A stretch of DNA of 38,567 bases. Source: CAXTEJ01 sp964243295 (GTDB lineage: Bacteria > Actinomycetota > Actinomycetes > Actinomycetales > Angustibacteraceae). The stretch spans positions 1 to 38,567 of the forward strand of contig CAXTEJ010000031.1 in assembly GCA_964243295.1 (NCBI GenBank). The letters run 5' to 3'. The translations under genes and the position numbers were made by a program. The stretch's first letter is position 1; every line of letters begins with the position of its first letter. The notes below the pieces were generated by a model. It was not told the DNA's origin. It made no database searches and saw nothing but the letters and a program-made list of their open reading frames with translations. Below are positions 17,648-26,219 of the stretch, one piece after another.

Positions 17648-18523
17648 ATGGCGACCGTGACCGCACCCTCGTCGTCCCGCACCGCTGCGCCGAAGCCGCG
17701 CCGCCGTGACGTCGGCAAGGCGCTGCGCGTCGTGCTGGCGGTCGTCATCACGCTCGTCGTGTTCTTCCCGCTGTACTGGATGGTCGTCACCGCCTTCTCG
17801 ACGCAGGCCGACGCCTACGCGCCGGGCCTGCACCTGTGGCCGCAGCACCTGACGCTCGACAACTTCACGACACCCCTGCGCGAGTTCCCGGTGCTGCGGT
17901 GGCTGCGCAACTCGGTGGTGATCGCGCTGCTCGTCACGGCGATCACGACGGTGGTCAACCTGCTGGCGGGGTACGCGTTCGCCAAGATGCCGTTCCGCGG
18001 CAGCAGCGCCCTGTTCCTCGTGCTGCTCGCGACGATGATGGTGCCGATCCAGGCGATCATGGTGCCGCAGTTCCAGCTCATCACCGGCCTGGGCCTGTAC
18101 GGCAGCATCTGGGCGGTCGTGCTGCCCACGAGCGCCTCGGTGTTCGGCATCTTCCTGGCGCGGCAGTTCTTTCTCGCCGTCCCCGACGAGCTGCTCGAGG
18201 CCGCGAAGGTCGACGGCGCCGGGCAGGTCCGCACGTTTCTTCAGATCGTGCTGCCGCTGAGCCGTCCGCTGATCGCGGTGCTGGTGCTGCTGACGTTCAT
18301 GTACGAGTGGAACGACTTCGCCTGGCCGCTCATCGTGTTCTTCGGCAACCAGGAGCTGTTCACGCTGCCGCTCGGCCTGGTGACCGACCTCAAGGGCCAG
18401 TACGCCACCAACTTCGGCGCCATCATGGCGATGAGCCTGCTGATGGTGACGCCGATGGTCGTGCTGTTCCTGGCGTTCCAGCGCTACTTCGTCCAGGGGA
18501 TGGCGCGCACCGGCCTGAAGTGA
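17648..18523 (+). CDS. sugar ABC transporter permease (MalG-like)
   Basis: This 291-residue second permease partners the MalF-like protein and has six spans. The EAA loop is LEAAKVDGAGQVRTFLQIVL (about residues 181-200), followed by FMYEWNDFAWPLIVF, typical of the MalG/UgpE branch. The ATG directly follows the preceding stop codon with no spacer. The operon ends here; the next gene is convergent, 18 nt away, with no evident terminator hairpin between them. An ATPase of the shared MsiK type, encoded elsewhere, is the likely energy subunit. Confidence 0.92.
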   Translation: MATVTAPSSSRTAAPKPRRRDVGKALRVVLAVVITLVVFFPLYWMVVTAFSTQADAYAPGLHLWPQHLTLDNFTTPLREFPVLRWLRNSVVIALLVTAITTVVNLLAGYAFAKMPFRGSSALFLVLLATMMVPIQAIMVPQFQLITGLGLYGSIWAVVLPTSASVFGIFLARQFFLAVPDELLEAAKVDGAGQVRTFLQIVLPLSRPLIAVLVLLTFMYEWNDFAWPLIVFFGNQELFTLPLGLVTDLKGQYATNFGAIMAMSLLMVTPMVVLFLAFQRYFVQGMARTGLK

Positions 18524-18541
18524 CCCTGCTGTCCTCGTGAC

Positions 18542-19287
<746 letters not shown>

Positions 19288-19291
<4 letters not shown>

Positions 19292-20148
19292 GGCACCCCT
19301 GCCGCGCCCTGCCAGCCCTGCCGCCGCGCGATGCGGTCGGTGAGCCGGGTCATCGGGATCGTGAGCAGCACGAACAGGACGCCGGCGACGACGTACGGCG
19401 TGAAGCTGGCGTTCTCGGCCTGGTTGATCTGCGCCGCGCGGATCGCGTCGATGACGCCGAGCACCGACACCAGCCCGGAGTCCTTCTGCAGGCTCACGAG
19501 GTCGTTGAGCAGCGGCGGGACGACGCGACGGACTGCCTGCGGCAGCACGACCCGGCGCATGGTCTGCCCGTAGCGCAGGCCCAGACCGCGCGCGGCCAGG
19601 CTCTGGCTCGGGTGCACCGACTCGATGCCGGCGCGGAAGACCTCGGCGACGTACGCCGAGTACGACAGCACGAGCGCCAGCCCGCCGTAGACGACGACGT
19701 CGGTCGGCAGCCCCTGCAGCCGCAGCCCGGGCACCCCGAAGCCGACGAGGTAGATGACCAGCAGAACCGGCAGCCCGCGGAACAGGTCGACGTAGGCGGT
19801 GGCGAGCAGCCGCAGCGGCAGCAGCACCGGTCCGCGCAGCGTGCGCAGCAGCGCGATCGTCAGGCCCAGGGCCACGATCAGGACGCCGCACACGACCATC
19901 AGCCGCAGGTTGAGCCACAGCCCGGTCAGGACGTCGGGCAGCGCGTCGCGCGCGACGTCCAGGTCGAAGAAGCTGGACCGCACCCGGGGCCAGCCAGGGC
20001 TGCTGACGACGCCGGCGACCACCACCGCTACGACGAGCAGCGTGCTGCCGAGCCCGAGCGCCGCCGAGCGACCGGCCTGCCGCCGCCGGTAGGCTAGCCG
20101 ATCGGCCTGGACCGCCGAGACCGCGGGCGCTGGGTGCGCCGAGCTCAC
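19288..20148 (-). CDS. polar amino-acid-type ABC transporter permease
   Basis: This 286-residue membrane permease belongs to the HisM/GlnP family. After a 35-residue soluble N-terminus come a first span (about 32-50) and the core domain starting at LTGLWLNLRLMVVCG. Hallmark segments are YVDLFRGLPVLLVIYLV and EVFRAGIESVHPSQSLAARG, followed by an EAA-type loop around GLRYGQTMRRVVLPQAVRRV. GTG 20148 lies 7 nt after the binding-protein stop. Only one permease gene is present, so the channel is expected to be a homodimer. Confidence 0.92.
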
Positions 20149-20155
20149 CGGCCGG

Positions 20156-21037
20156 TCACGACAGCGCCGGGGCGCCGGCGCTGTCGGTCAGCCACTGCTT
20201 CTGCAGCTGCTCGATCGTGCCGTCGGCGCGCAGGGCGTCGACGGCCTGCGACACGCAGGTGGTCAGGGCGCTGCCCTTGTCGAGCACCATGCCGAACTGC
20301 TCGGGCGACGACCCGGCCGGCAGCTGGCCGACGACCAGCCCCTCGTCGATGCCGCCGTCCGCCGCGCCGGCCGCGGCGAGGTAGAGCGCGGTCGGCAGGT
20401 CGACGAGGATCGCGTCGACCTGGCCGTTGGCGAGCGCAGCCTTGGCGTCGTCGTTGGTGTTGAAGACCGCGACCTGCTGCGTCGGCGCGATGACCGAGCT
20501 CGCCTGGCTGTAGCTCGTGGTGCCGACCTGCGCGCCGAGCTTGAGCCCCTTGAGCCCCGCGACGGTGGTGACGCCCTCGGCCTTGCTGCCCTTCACGGTC
20601 ACCACGGCCTGCGCGACGTCGTAGTAGCCGCTGGAGAAGTCGAGGTTCTTCCTGCGCTCAGGGGTGATCGAGACCTGGTTGATGTCGACGTCGAAGGTCT
20701 TGGGTCCCGGCGACGTGGCCTGGGCGAACGACACGACCGACCACGTGACGTCGCTGGCCTGGTATCCCAGGTCGGCGGCCACGGCGTAGGCGACCGCCGA
20801 CTCGAAGCCCTTGCCGTTGCTGGGGTCGTCGTCGACGAACCACGGCGCGTACGCCGGCTTGTCGGTGCCGATGGTCAGCTTGCCGGGTGTCCGCGTCTTC
20901 AGCTCGGCCTTCGAGCACGTCGCGGCGCTGGCGCTCGCCGACGTCGTGGGTGCGGCGGCCTCGTCGGCCGGCGCGCACGCCGCCAGCGTCAGGGCGCCCG
21001 CGACAGCGAAGAGATTGAGCAGGGGACGACGGCGCAT
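20156..21037 (-). CDS. amino-acid ABC transporter substrate-binding lipoprotein (family 3)
   Basis: This 293-residue lipoprotein has signal peptide MRRRPLLNLFAVAGALTLAAC with the lipobox cysteine at 21, then an Ala/Ser/Thr linker and the family-3 solute-binding fold. Segments such as FDVDINQVSITPERRKNLDFS and KLGAQVGTTSYSQ are typical. It opens the minus-strand binding-protein/permease/ATPase operon and has GGAG upstream of its ATG. A decayed copy of codons about 62-103 of this gene, in the same orientation, lies at 38205-38327, beyond the polyol locus. Confidence 0.92.
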   Translation of the reverse strand: MRRRPLLNLFAVAGALTLAACAPADEAAAPTTSASASAATCSKAELKTRTPGKLTIGTDKPAYAPWFVDDDPSNGKGFESAVAYAVAADLGYQASDVTWSVVSFAQATSPGPKTFDVDINQVSITPERRKNLDFSSGYYDVAQAVVTVKGSKAEGVTTVAGLKGLKLGAQVGTTSYSQASSVIAPTQQVAVFNTNDDAKAALANGQVDAILVDLPTALYLAAAGAADGGIDEGLVVGQLPAGSSPEQFGMVLDKGSALTTCVSQAVDALRADGTIEQLQKQWLTDSAGAPALS

Positions 21038-21136
21038 GGTGGCTCCGGGGCGAGGCTGGCGGTGGTGGTGCGCCCAGGATAGGAGGTGTTCCGACCTGCG
21101 GATCGGGCGTCTCGCGCGCCGGACCTGCTGCTCGTC

Positions 21137-21160
21137 GCTCGGTGGTCAGCTCGGTGGTCA
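21137..21160. repeat. perfect tandem 12-bp duplication
   Basis: GCTCGGTGGTCA occurs twice head to tail (21137-21148, 21149-21160) in the 204-nt gap between the amino-acid binding-protein gene and the SorC-type regulator. It could be a paired protein-binding site or simple slippage. The gap also holds GC-rich inverted repeats (for example CGGCCG at 21170-21175 and 21182-21187) that might terminate the regulator transcript. Confidence 0.5.
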
Positions 21161-21241
21161 TACGGTCGCCGGCCGCACGACCGGCCGCCTGGAACCGGAC
21201 CGGCCGGGCGTCGAGCCCGTCCCGCAGACCGCGCGCCGCCG

Positions 21242-22222
21242 TCAGCTCCCGCTGTGCGCCAGCAGCCACTGCGCGGTGGTCGAGTCGGTGACCAGCACGT
21301 TGATCCAGCCGCCGCGAAGAGCGGCCCGGACGGCTAGGTACTTGGACGGCCCCCCGCCGACGCCGAGCCGGCGGTCGGCCCGGCGCAGCTGCTCGAGGGT
21401 GGCCCCGACGACGAGGTCCTCCAGGTCTGTGTGGATCGGCTCGCCGTCCTCGCCGATGTAGCGCAGGTTGACCTCGCCCACCGCCCCCAGCGCCTTGACC
21501 CGCGCCACCTGCTCGGCGGTGAAGAAGTTGTCGCCCGCGCGGAGCGGAGGCACGATGTCGCCGGAGCCGAAGCCGGTGAGTGCGAGGTCGATGGCGTCGA
21601 GCTTGGCCAGTGCCGCCCGGGCATGGCTGTCGTGGGCCAGCAGGGTCTGCTTGATCTCCCGGCTGGGCAGCACACCGGGCAGCCGGAGGAACATCGGCTC
21701 CGCGCCGGTCAGCGATGCGAGCTGCTGGGTGTTCTGCGCCGCGAGGTGCTGCAGGACAGGCGGCCCGAGGTCGCCGAGCATCTCCACCACGTGGCTCGTG
21801 CCGGAGTTGCGCATCGGCCCCAGGTGACGCACCGTCTCCTGCAGGGTGCGGCTCCACGACGTGAAGCCGATGACCTCGGCGTCCAGCGGCGTGCTCTGCA
21901 GCTGCAGAGCCAGCAGCTGACCGAGCTCGCGCACGAGCTGCACCTCATCGTGCACCTGACCGATGTCGTAGACGTGCGCGCTGCGCAGCTCGTACGCCGA
22001 CTCGAGCTCCCGCTCGAGGACGGACTGCTCGTCGGTCGGCAGCACGATCATGGTGCGAACGATCTCCAGCTCCACGGCCTGCTCGAGCAGGCGCGAGACG
22101 CGGGACTGGGAGATGTTGAGCCGGTCCGCGATCGCGCGCTGGCGCAGCCCCCGGGTGTGGTACAGCCAGGCCACCGTGGCGATCGTCCGCTTGGCGCTGG
22201 GTCCTGGTGCTGCCTTGACCAT
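21242..22222 (-). CDS. SorC/DeoR-like sugar-binding transcriptional regulator of the polyol locus
   Basis: This 326-residue protein has an N-terminal helix-turn-helix (RQRAIADRLNISQSRVSRLL, residues 27-46) and a C-terminal SorC-type effector domain from about residue 60, with LTGFGSGDIVPPL, GEVNLRYIGEDGEPIHTD and RLGVGGGPSKYLAVRAAL. Such proteins sense a phosphorylated sugar or polyol and control the adjacent catabolic genes; EryD of erythritol operons is one family member. It is transcribed divergently from the importer and faces two matching near-palindromic sites (22278-22290, 22346-22362). The start ATG 22222 gives a normal-length N-terminus. Repressor or activator cannot be decided, although operator placement around the promoter favours repression. 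Confidence 0.9.
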   Translation of the reverse strand: MVKAAPGPSAKRTIATVAWLYHTRGLRQRAIADRLNISQSRVSRLLEQAVELEIVRTMIVLPTDEQSVLERELESAYELRSAHVYDIGQVHDEVQLVRELGQLLALQLQSTPLDAEVIGFTSWSRTLQETVRHLGPMRNSGTSHVVEMLGDLGPPVLQHLAAQNTQQLASLTGAEPMFLRLPGVLPSREIKQTLLAHDSHARAALAKLDAIDLALTGFGSGDIVPPLRAGDNFFTAEQVARVKALGAVGEVNLRYIGEDGEPIHTDLEDLVVGATLEQLRRADRRLGVGGGPSKYLAVRAALRGGWINVLVTDSTTAQWLLAHSGS

Positions 22223-22277
22223 AGGCCACGTCCTCCCGACGCCGTCAGTCGCACCTGGACGGAGGTGCTCCGCCGCT

Positions 22278-22290
22278 CGAATAGATATTC
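22278..22290 (+). promoter_or_regulatory. putative SorC-type operator 1
   Basis: CGAATAGATATTC contains the inverted repeat GAATA-GA-TATTC and lies 5 bp upstream of the -35 box of the importer promoter. It agrees at 10 of 13 positions with the bottom strand of operator 2 (22361 back to 22349). In this GC-rich window such AT-rich palindromes stand out. It also lies 56 nt upstream of the regulator's start codon, so autoregulation is possible. Confidence 0.6.
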
Positions 22291-22295
22291 AGTCG

Positions 22296-22324
22296 TTGAC
22301 AGCAAATCCAGCCCCGCCTACGCT
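22296..22324 (+). promoter_or_regulatory. promoter of the polyol importer operon (TTGACA - 17 bp - TACGCT)
   Basis: A consensus -35 box TTGACA (22296-22301) is followed after exactly 17 bp by TACGCT (22319-22324), which fits the actinobacterial -10 pattern TANNNT. Transcription would start near 22331, about 75 nt upstream of the binding-protein ATG. It is framed by two putative operators. Confidence 0.65.
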
Positions 22325-22345
22325 CCACCAGGTAGAAATGCTACT

Positions 22346-22362
22346 GCGAGATATTTATTCGC
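22346..22362 (-). promoter_or_regulatory. putative SorC-type operator 2
   Basis: GCGAGATATTTATTCGC has inverted arms GCGA/TCGC. Its complement reads GCGAATAAATATCTCGC, whose core matches operator 1. It lies just downstream of the predicted transcription start. Centre-to-centre distance to operator 1 is about 71 bp, close to seven helical turns, compatible with repression by looping or roadblock. Confidence 0.55.
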
Positions 22363-22404
22363 ACAAGCGCCGACGACGTCGTCGGCACGACCTGAGGAGA
22401 GGCA

Positions 22405-23415
22405 ATGTCAGCCTTCAAGCGCACCCGAGTGACGCTGGCCCTGACCATGGCAGGCGCTCTGGCGATGGCCGGATGCGGAGGGTCGGACAGCAGCGCTGGC
22501 GCCTCCGGTAGCACGAACGGCGCCGCCGCTGCCGGTGACAACTCCACGTACACGATCGGTGTCTCCGTCGCCGACCAGAAGTCCCTCTTCTACATCGCTG
22601 CTGTGGACGGCATGGAGAAGGCCGCAGCGGACATGGGCGTGAAGCTCGTGGTGCTCTCGGCTGACAACAACTCCACGCAGCAGGTCAACCAGGTCAATGA
22701 CCTCATCACCCAGCAGGTCAACGCGTTGATCTTCATCGCCCAGGACGCGACCGCCGCCGCCGCCGGCGTCCGTGCGGCCAACAAGGCCGACGTTCCGGTC
22801 ATCGCGGTGGACCAGAAGCCGGAGAGCGGTGAGGGCAAGCTCGCCACGTACATCGCCACCGACAGCGTCAAGGCCGCCGACGCGCTGTGCACGTGGATGT
22901 TCGAGCAGATGGGCGGATCCGGTCAGATCGGCATCCTGCAGGGCGTCCTCGGCGCCACCGCCGAGCTGCAGCGCAGCAAAGGCTGCCAGCAGGCGCTGGA
23001 CAAGACCCCCGGGGTCAGCGTGGTCGCCCAGCAGGCGGCGAACTGGGACGAGACCGAGGGTTACAAGGCGGCGCAGAACATGCTGCAGGCCAACCCCGAG
23101 ATCAAGGCCATCTTCGGCGAGAGCGACGCCATGGCCATGGGTGCCGCCAAGGCCGCCAAGGACGCCGGCAAGACCATCCTCACGGTCGGCATCGACGGCT
23201 TCCCCACGATGATCACCGCGATCCAGCAGAAGCTGACCAACGCCACCCAGGCCCAGGTGCCCTTCGTCATGGGGCAGCAGTCGGTCAAGGACTCGCTGAC
23301 GATCCTCGGCGGCGGCAGCGTGCCCGCCGAGCAGTACCAGGACACCGTCCTGGTCACCAGGGAGAACGCCTCCACCGTCGACCCGGTCCAGTTCTACGGG
23401 CCCGACGTCAAGTAG
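22405..23415 (+). CDS. ribose-type ABC transporter substrate-binding lipoprotein
   Basis: This 336-residue periplasmic-binding-protein-like lipoprotein of the RbsB class has a signal peptide with lipobox MAGC (lipidated Cys 24), then a Ser/Gly/Ala linker. The binding fold follows (TYTIGVSVADQKSLFYIAAV, QVNQVNDLITQQVNALIF, PVIAVDQKP, GESDAMAMGAAKA, VGIDGFPTMI). It probably captures a monosaccharide or polyol. ATG 22405 has GAGGAGAGG at about 22391-22400. A short CCCG-CTT-CGGG hairpin just after its stop (23417-23427) may hold back transcription or protect the mRNA end, giving more binding protein than ATPase. First gene of the long plus-strand catabolic run. Confidence 0.92.
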   Translation: MSAFKRTRVTLALTMAGALAMAGCGGSDSSAGASGSTNGAAAAGDNSTYTIGVSVADQKSLFYIAAVDGMEKAAADMGVKLVVLSADNNSTQQVNQVNDLITQQVNALIFIAQDATAAAAGVRAANKADVPVIAVDQKPESGEGKLATYIATDSVKAADALCTWMFEQMGGSGQIGILQGVLGATAELQRSKGCQQALDKTPGVSVVAQQAANWDETEGYKAAQNMLQANPEIKAIFGESDAMAMGAAKAAKDAGKTILTVGIDGFPTMITAIQQKLTNATQAQVPFVMGQQSVKDSLTILGGGSVPAEQYQDTVLVTRENASTVDPVQFYGPDVK

Positions 23416-23479
23416 TCCCGCTTCGGGGTCCGACCGTTCGACATCGCACCCGAACCCACCACACCGAATGGAGACGCGC

Positions 23480-25000
23480 ATGTCCGACGCCGCACCTGCG
23501 ACGACCCACCCTGACGGGCGGGCCCTCATCGGCTCGATGCTGCGCAAGTCCTATGCAGGCGTCGAAGTCCTCAAGGGCGTCGACTTCACCGTCCCGGCCG
23601 GCGCGGTGGTCGGGCTGATCGGCGAGAACGGCGCCGGCAAGTCGACTCTCAGCTCGATCATCGCCGGCGTCGTCCCACCGACGGCCGGCGAGATGACCCT
23701 CGACGGCGATTCCTACTCACCGACCTCGCCCTCTGAGGCCCTGGAACGGGGCGTCGCCCTGATCCACCAGGAGATTCGGATGGTCCCGTCGCTGTCGGTG
23801 GCGGAGAACATCTTCCTGGGCCGGTTGCCGCTGCGCGCCGGCATGGTCGACACCGCGTCCATGGTCCGCCAGTCCCGCGAGGTGCTCGACCTGCTCGGGA
23901 TCGACGTCGACCCGCGTCGCCCCATCATCGGCCTGTCCCTGGCGGTGCAGCAGAGCATCGAGATCGCCAAGGCCATCGCGCGCAAGCCTCGCTACGTCAT
24001 CTTCGACGAGCCGTCGGCCTCGCTGACCGGGCACGAGACCGACCGCGTCCTGGACCAGATCCGCCGGATGGCCGCCCACGGCGTCGGCGTCGTCTACATC
24101 TCGCACCGGCTCGAGGAGGTGCGCGACGTCAGCTCGCAGATCATCTGCCTGCGGGACGGCTCGCTGGTGAGGAACTGGGACCGCGGCGACGTCCCGGCGC
24201 CGGACATGGTGTCGGCGATGGTCGGTCGAGAGTTCACCTTCGAGCACCACGCCCCGCAGCCGCACCTCGACGACGTCGTCCTCGAGGTACGAGGCCTCGG
24301 CCGTCGAGGCGCGTTCTCCGGCGTCGACTTCACCGTCGCCCGCGGCGAGATCCTCGGCGTAGCCGGCCTCGTCGGGGCGGGACGGACCGAGATGGTCCGC
24401 ACCATCGCCGGCGTCGATCGCTACGACGAGGGGGAGGTGCTGCTGGAGGGGCGTCCGGTGCAGCTGCACTCGCCGGCCGCGGCCATTGCCGCCGGGGTGG
24501 TGATGGTGCCGGAGGACCGCAAGGGGCAAGGCCTCAACCTGGGCCTGTCCAGCGCAGTGAACATTCTGCAGCCGTGGGAGCGCGAACTCGGCCGGCGCCG
24601 GCTCATCACCAACAGGGTGCTGAACCGGGCCGCCGCCAAGAGCCGGGAGGACTTCGACATCCGCGGCTCGATGGACCTGCCCGTCATGCGGCTCTCCGGC
24701 GGCAACCAGCAGAAGGTGCTGCTCGCCAAGTGGCTGGTGAACGAGCCCAAGGTGCTCATCCTGGACGAGCCCACCAGGGGGGTCGACGTCGGCGCCAAGA
24801 TGGCCATCTACCGCATCGTCCGCGACTGCGCCGCACGGGGTGTGGCGGTCGTGGTCGTGTCCTCCGAGCTGGAGGAGGTTCTCGGCATCTCCCACCGGGT
24901 GATGGTGATGTCCGGCGGCAGGCAGCGCGGAGTCCTCCCGCGGGCGGACGCCAGTGCCGAAGCCGTGATGCGGCTGGCAGTTCCGGTGGGCCAGCAGTGA
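23480..25000 (+). CDS. ribose-type ABC transporter ATP-binding protein (two ABC domains)
   Basis: This 506-residue protein has tandem nucleotide-binding domains as in RbsA. The first has Walker A GENGAGKST (48-56), degenerate signature LSLAVQQSIEIAKA and Walker B VIFDEPSASL. The second has a Walker-A region altered to GLVGAGRTE, signature LSGGNQQKVLLAK and Walker B LILDEPTRGVD. The asymmetry is normal for this class. ATG 23480 is preferred over ATG 23468 because GGAGA (23470-23474) is correctly spaced for the second. The stop overlaps the permease GTG. Confidence 0.93.
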   Translation: MSDAAPATTHPDGRALIGSMLRKSYAGVEVLKGVDFTVPAGAVVGLIGENGAGKSTLSSIIAGVVPPTAGEMTLDGDSYSPTSPSEALERGVALIHQEIRMVPSLSVAENIFLGRLPLRAGMVDTASMVRQSREVLDLLGIDVDPRRPIIGLSLAVQQSIEIAKAIARKPRYVIFDEPSASLTGHETDRVLDQIRRMAAHGVGVVYISHRLEEVRDVSSQIICLRDGSLVRNWDRGDVPAPDMVSAMVGREFTFEHHAPQPHLDDVVLEVRGLGRRGAFSGVDFTVARGEILGVAGLVGAGRTEMVRTIAGVDRYDEGEVLLEGRPVQLHSPAAAIAAGVVMVPEDRKGQGLNLGLSSAVNILQPWERELGRRRLITNRVLNRAAAKSREDFDIRGSMDLPVMRLSGGNQQKVLLAKWLVNEPKVLILDEPTRGVDVGAKMAIYRIVRDCAARGVAVVVVSSELEEVLGISHRVMVMSGGRQRGVLPRADASAEAVMRLAVPVGQQ

Positions 25001-26097
25001 CCCAGACACCGAACACACCGACCCCTGACCCGTCCCCCGTGATGACGCATGGAGCGAAGGAGCTCGAGCCCACCGTGAAGACCTTGTCCAAGCCCCAGGA
25101 GTCCCCGGGGGCGAGCCCGATCGATGCTCCGCCCGTCACCGACGGCCTCGGTCCCAAGCTGCTGACCCGGGTGCGCGGTCTCGGTGGACCGGTCGTCGGG
25201 CTCGTCGTGATGGTCGTGGCGATGTCGTTCCTGTCGCCGTTCTTTCTCACCGCCCGAAACCTGAGCAACATCGTCTCCCAGGTCTCCGACATCGGGATCA
25301 TGGCCGCCGGCGCCACCCTCGTCATCCTGATCGGCGGCATCGACCTGTCGGTGGCCGCGAACCTGGCACTGACGATGATGTTCAGCGGCTGGCTGTTCCG
25401 CGTCGTCGAGGTGCCGTGGCCGCTCGCGATGGTGCTCGGACTGGCTCTCGGGACGGCCGTCGGACTGCTCAACGGAGTCCTCACGTCGTACGGCAAGGTG
25501 CAGGCGTTCGCTGCCACCTTGGCCACCATGTCGGCCAGTGCGGGCATGGCGCTCTTCATCACCAAGGGCAACACCATCAACGGGTTCCCGAGCTGGTTCA
25601 GCGGGCTGACGTCGGACGTGCTCGGCTTCATCCCGGTGCAGGGCATCCTGCTGGTCGCCATCTACCTCGGCATCGGGATGTGGCTGCGGTACCGTCCCGG
25701 CGGCCGGGCGCTGTACGCCATCGGCGGCAACGAGGAAGCGGCCCGCCTGTCCGGACTCCCGGTGCGCTGGGCCAAGACCCGGGTCTACATGATCGCCGGC
25801 GCGCTGGCTGCGGTCGCCGGTTGGGTCAACATCTCCCTGCTCGACTCCGCGCAGCCCACGGCCGGCGCCGGGTACCTGCTCAACGTCATCGCCGTGGTGG
25901 TCATCGGCGGGGCCAGCCTGGCGGGGGGCGTCGGGTCGATGGGGGGCACGTTCATCGGTCTGCTGATCATCGGCGTGCTGAACAACGGCCTGTCCCTGCT
26001 GCACGTCAACCCCAACCTGCAGTCGGTCGTCATCGGAGCAGTGATCCTCGCCGCGGTGCTCACCGACCGGGCCGGTAACCGGCTCCGCGCCGGCTGA
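24997..26097 (+). CDS. ribose-type ABC transporter permease
   Basis: This 366-residue RbsC-like permease has about ten spans from residue ~67 onward. Conserved family text includes GATLVILIGGIDLSVAANLAL, YRPGGRALYAIGGNEEAARL, SGLPVRWAKTRVYMIAGALA and NVIAVVVIGGASLAGGVGS. The GTG start (24997) overlaps the ATPase stop. It adds a Pro/Thr-rich soluble leader of about 55 residues, and a later ATG at 25042 would shorten the leader without touching the core. It completes the importer. A 122-nt gap follows before the dehydrogenase genes; it holds CGCGCC/GGCGCG inverted arms (26108-26132, 13-nt loop) that could attenuate transcription. Confidence 0.92.
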   Translation: MTQTPNTPTPDPSPVMTHGAKELEPTVKTLSKPQESPGASPIDAPPVTDGLGPKLLTRVRGLGGPVVGLVVMVVAMSFLSPFFLTARNLSNIVSQVSDIGIMAAGATLVILIGGIDLSVAANLALTMMFSGWLFRVVEVPWPLAMVLGLALGTAVGLLNGVLTSYGKVQAFAATLATMSASAGMALFITKGNTINGFPSWFSGLTSDVLGFIPVQGILLVAIYLGIGMWLRYRPGGRALYAIGGNEEAARLSGLPVRWAKTRVYMIAGALAAVAGWVNISLLDSAQPTAGAGYLLNVIAVVVIGGASLAGGVGSMGGTFIGLLIIGVLNNGLSLLHVNPNLQSVVIGAVILAAVLTDRAGNRLRAG

Positions 26098-26219
26098 CCA
26101 CCTGCCACGCGCCCGTCGGTTCTCCAGGCGCGGGCTCGTCAACTGCCCCAACCGAACGTCGAGAGCGCTTGCGGCACAAAGCTTCTCGATCGCACAGCAC
26201 CCAGAGAGAGGCATGAACG

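Noticed and set aside
21038..21161. Minus-strand reading MTTELTTERR from the tandem 12-bp repeat as a small gene
   Set aside because: It runs out of frame into the binding-protein gene and has no ribosome-binding site; the repeat itself explains the TTEL/TTER pattern.
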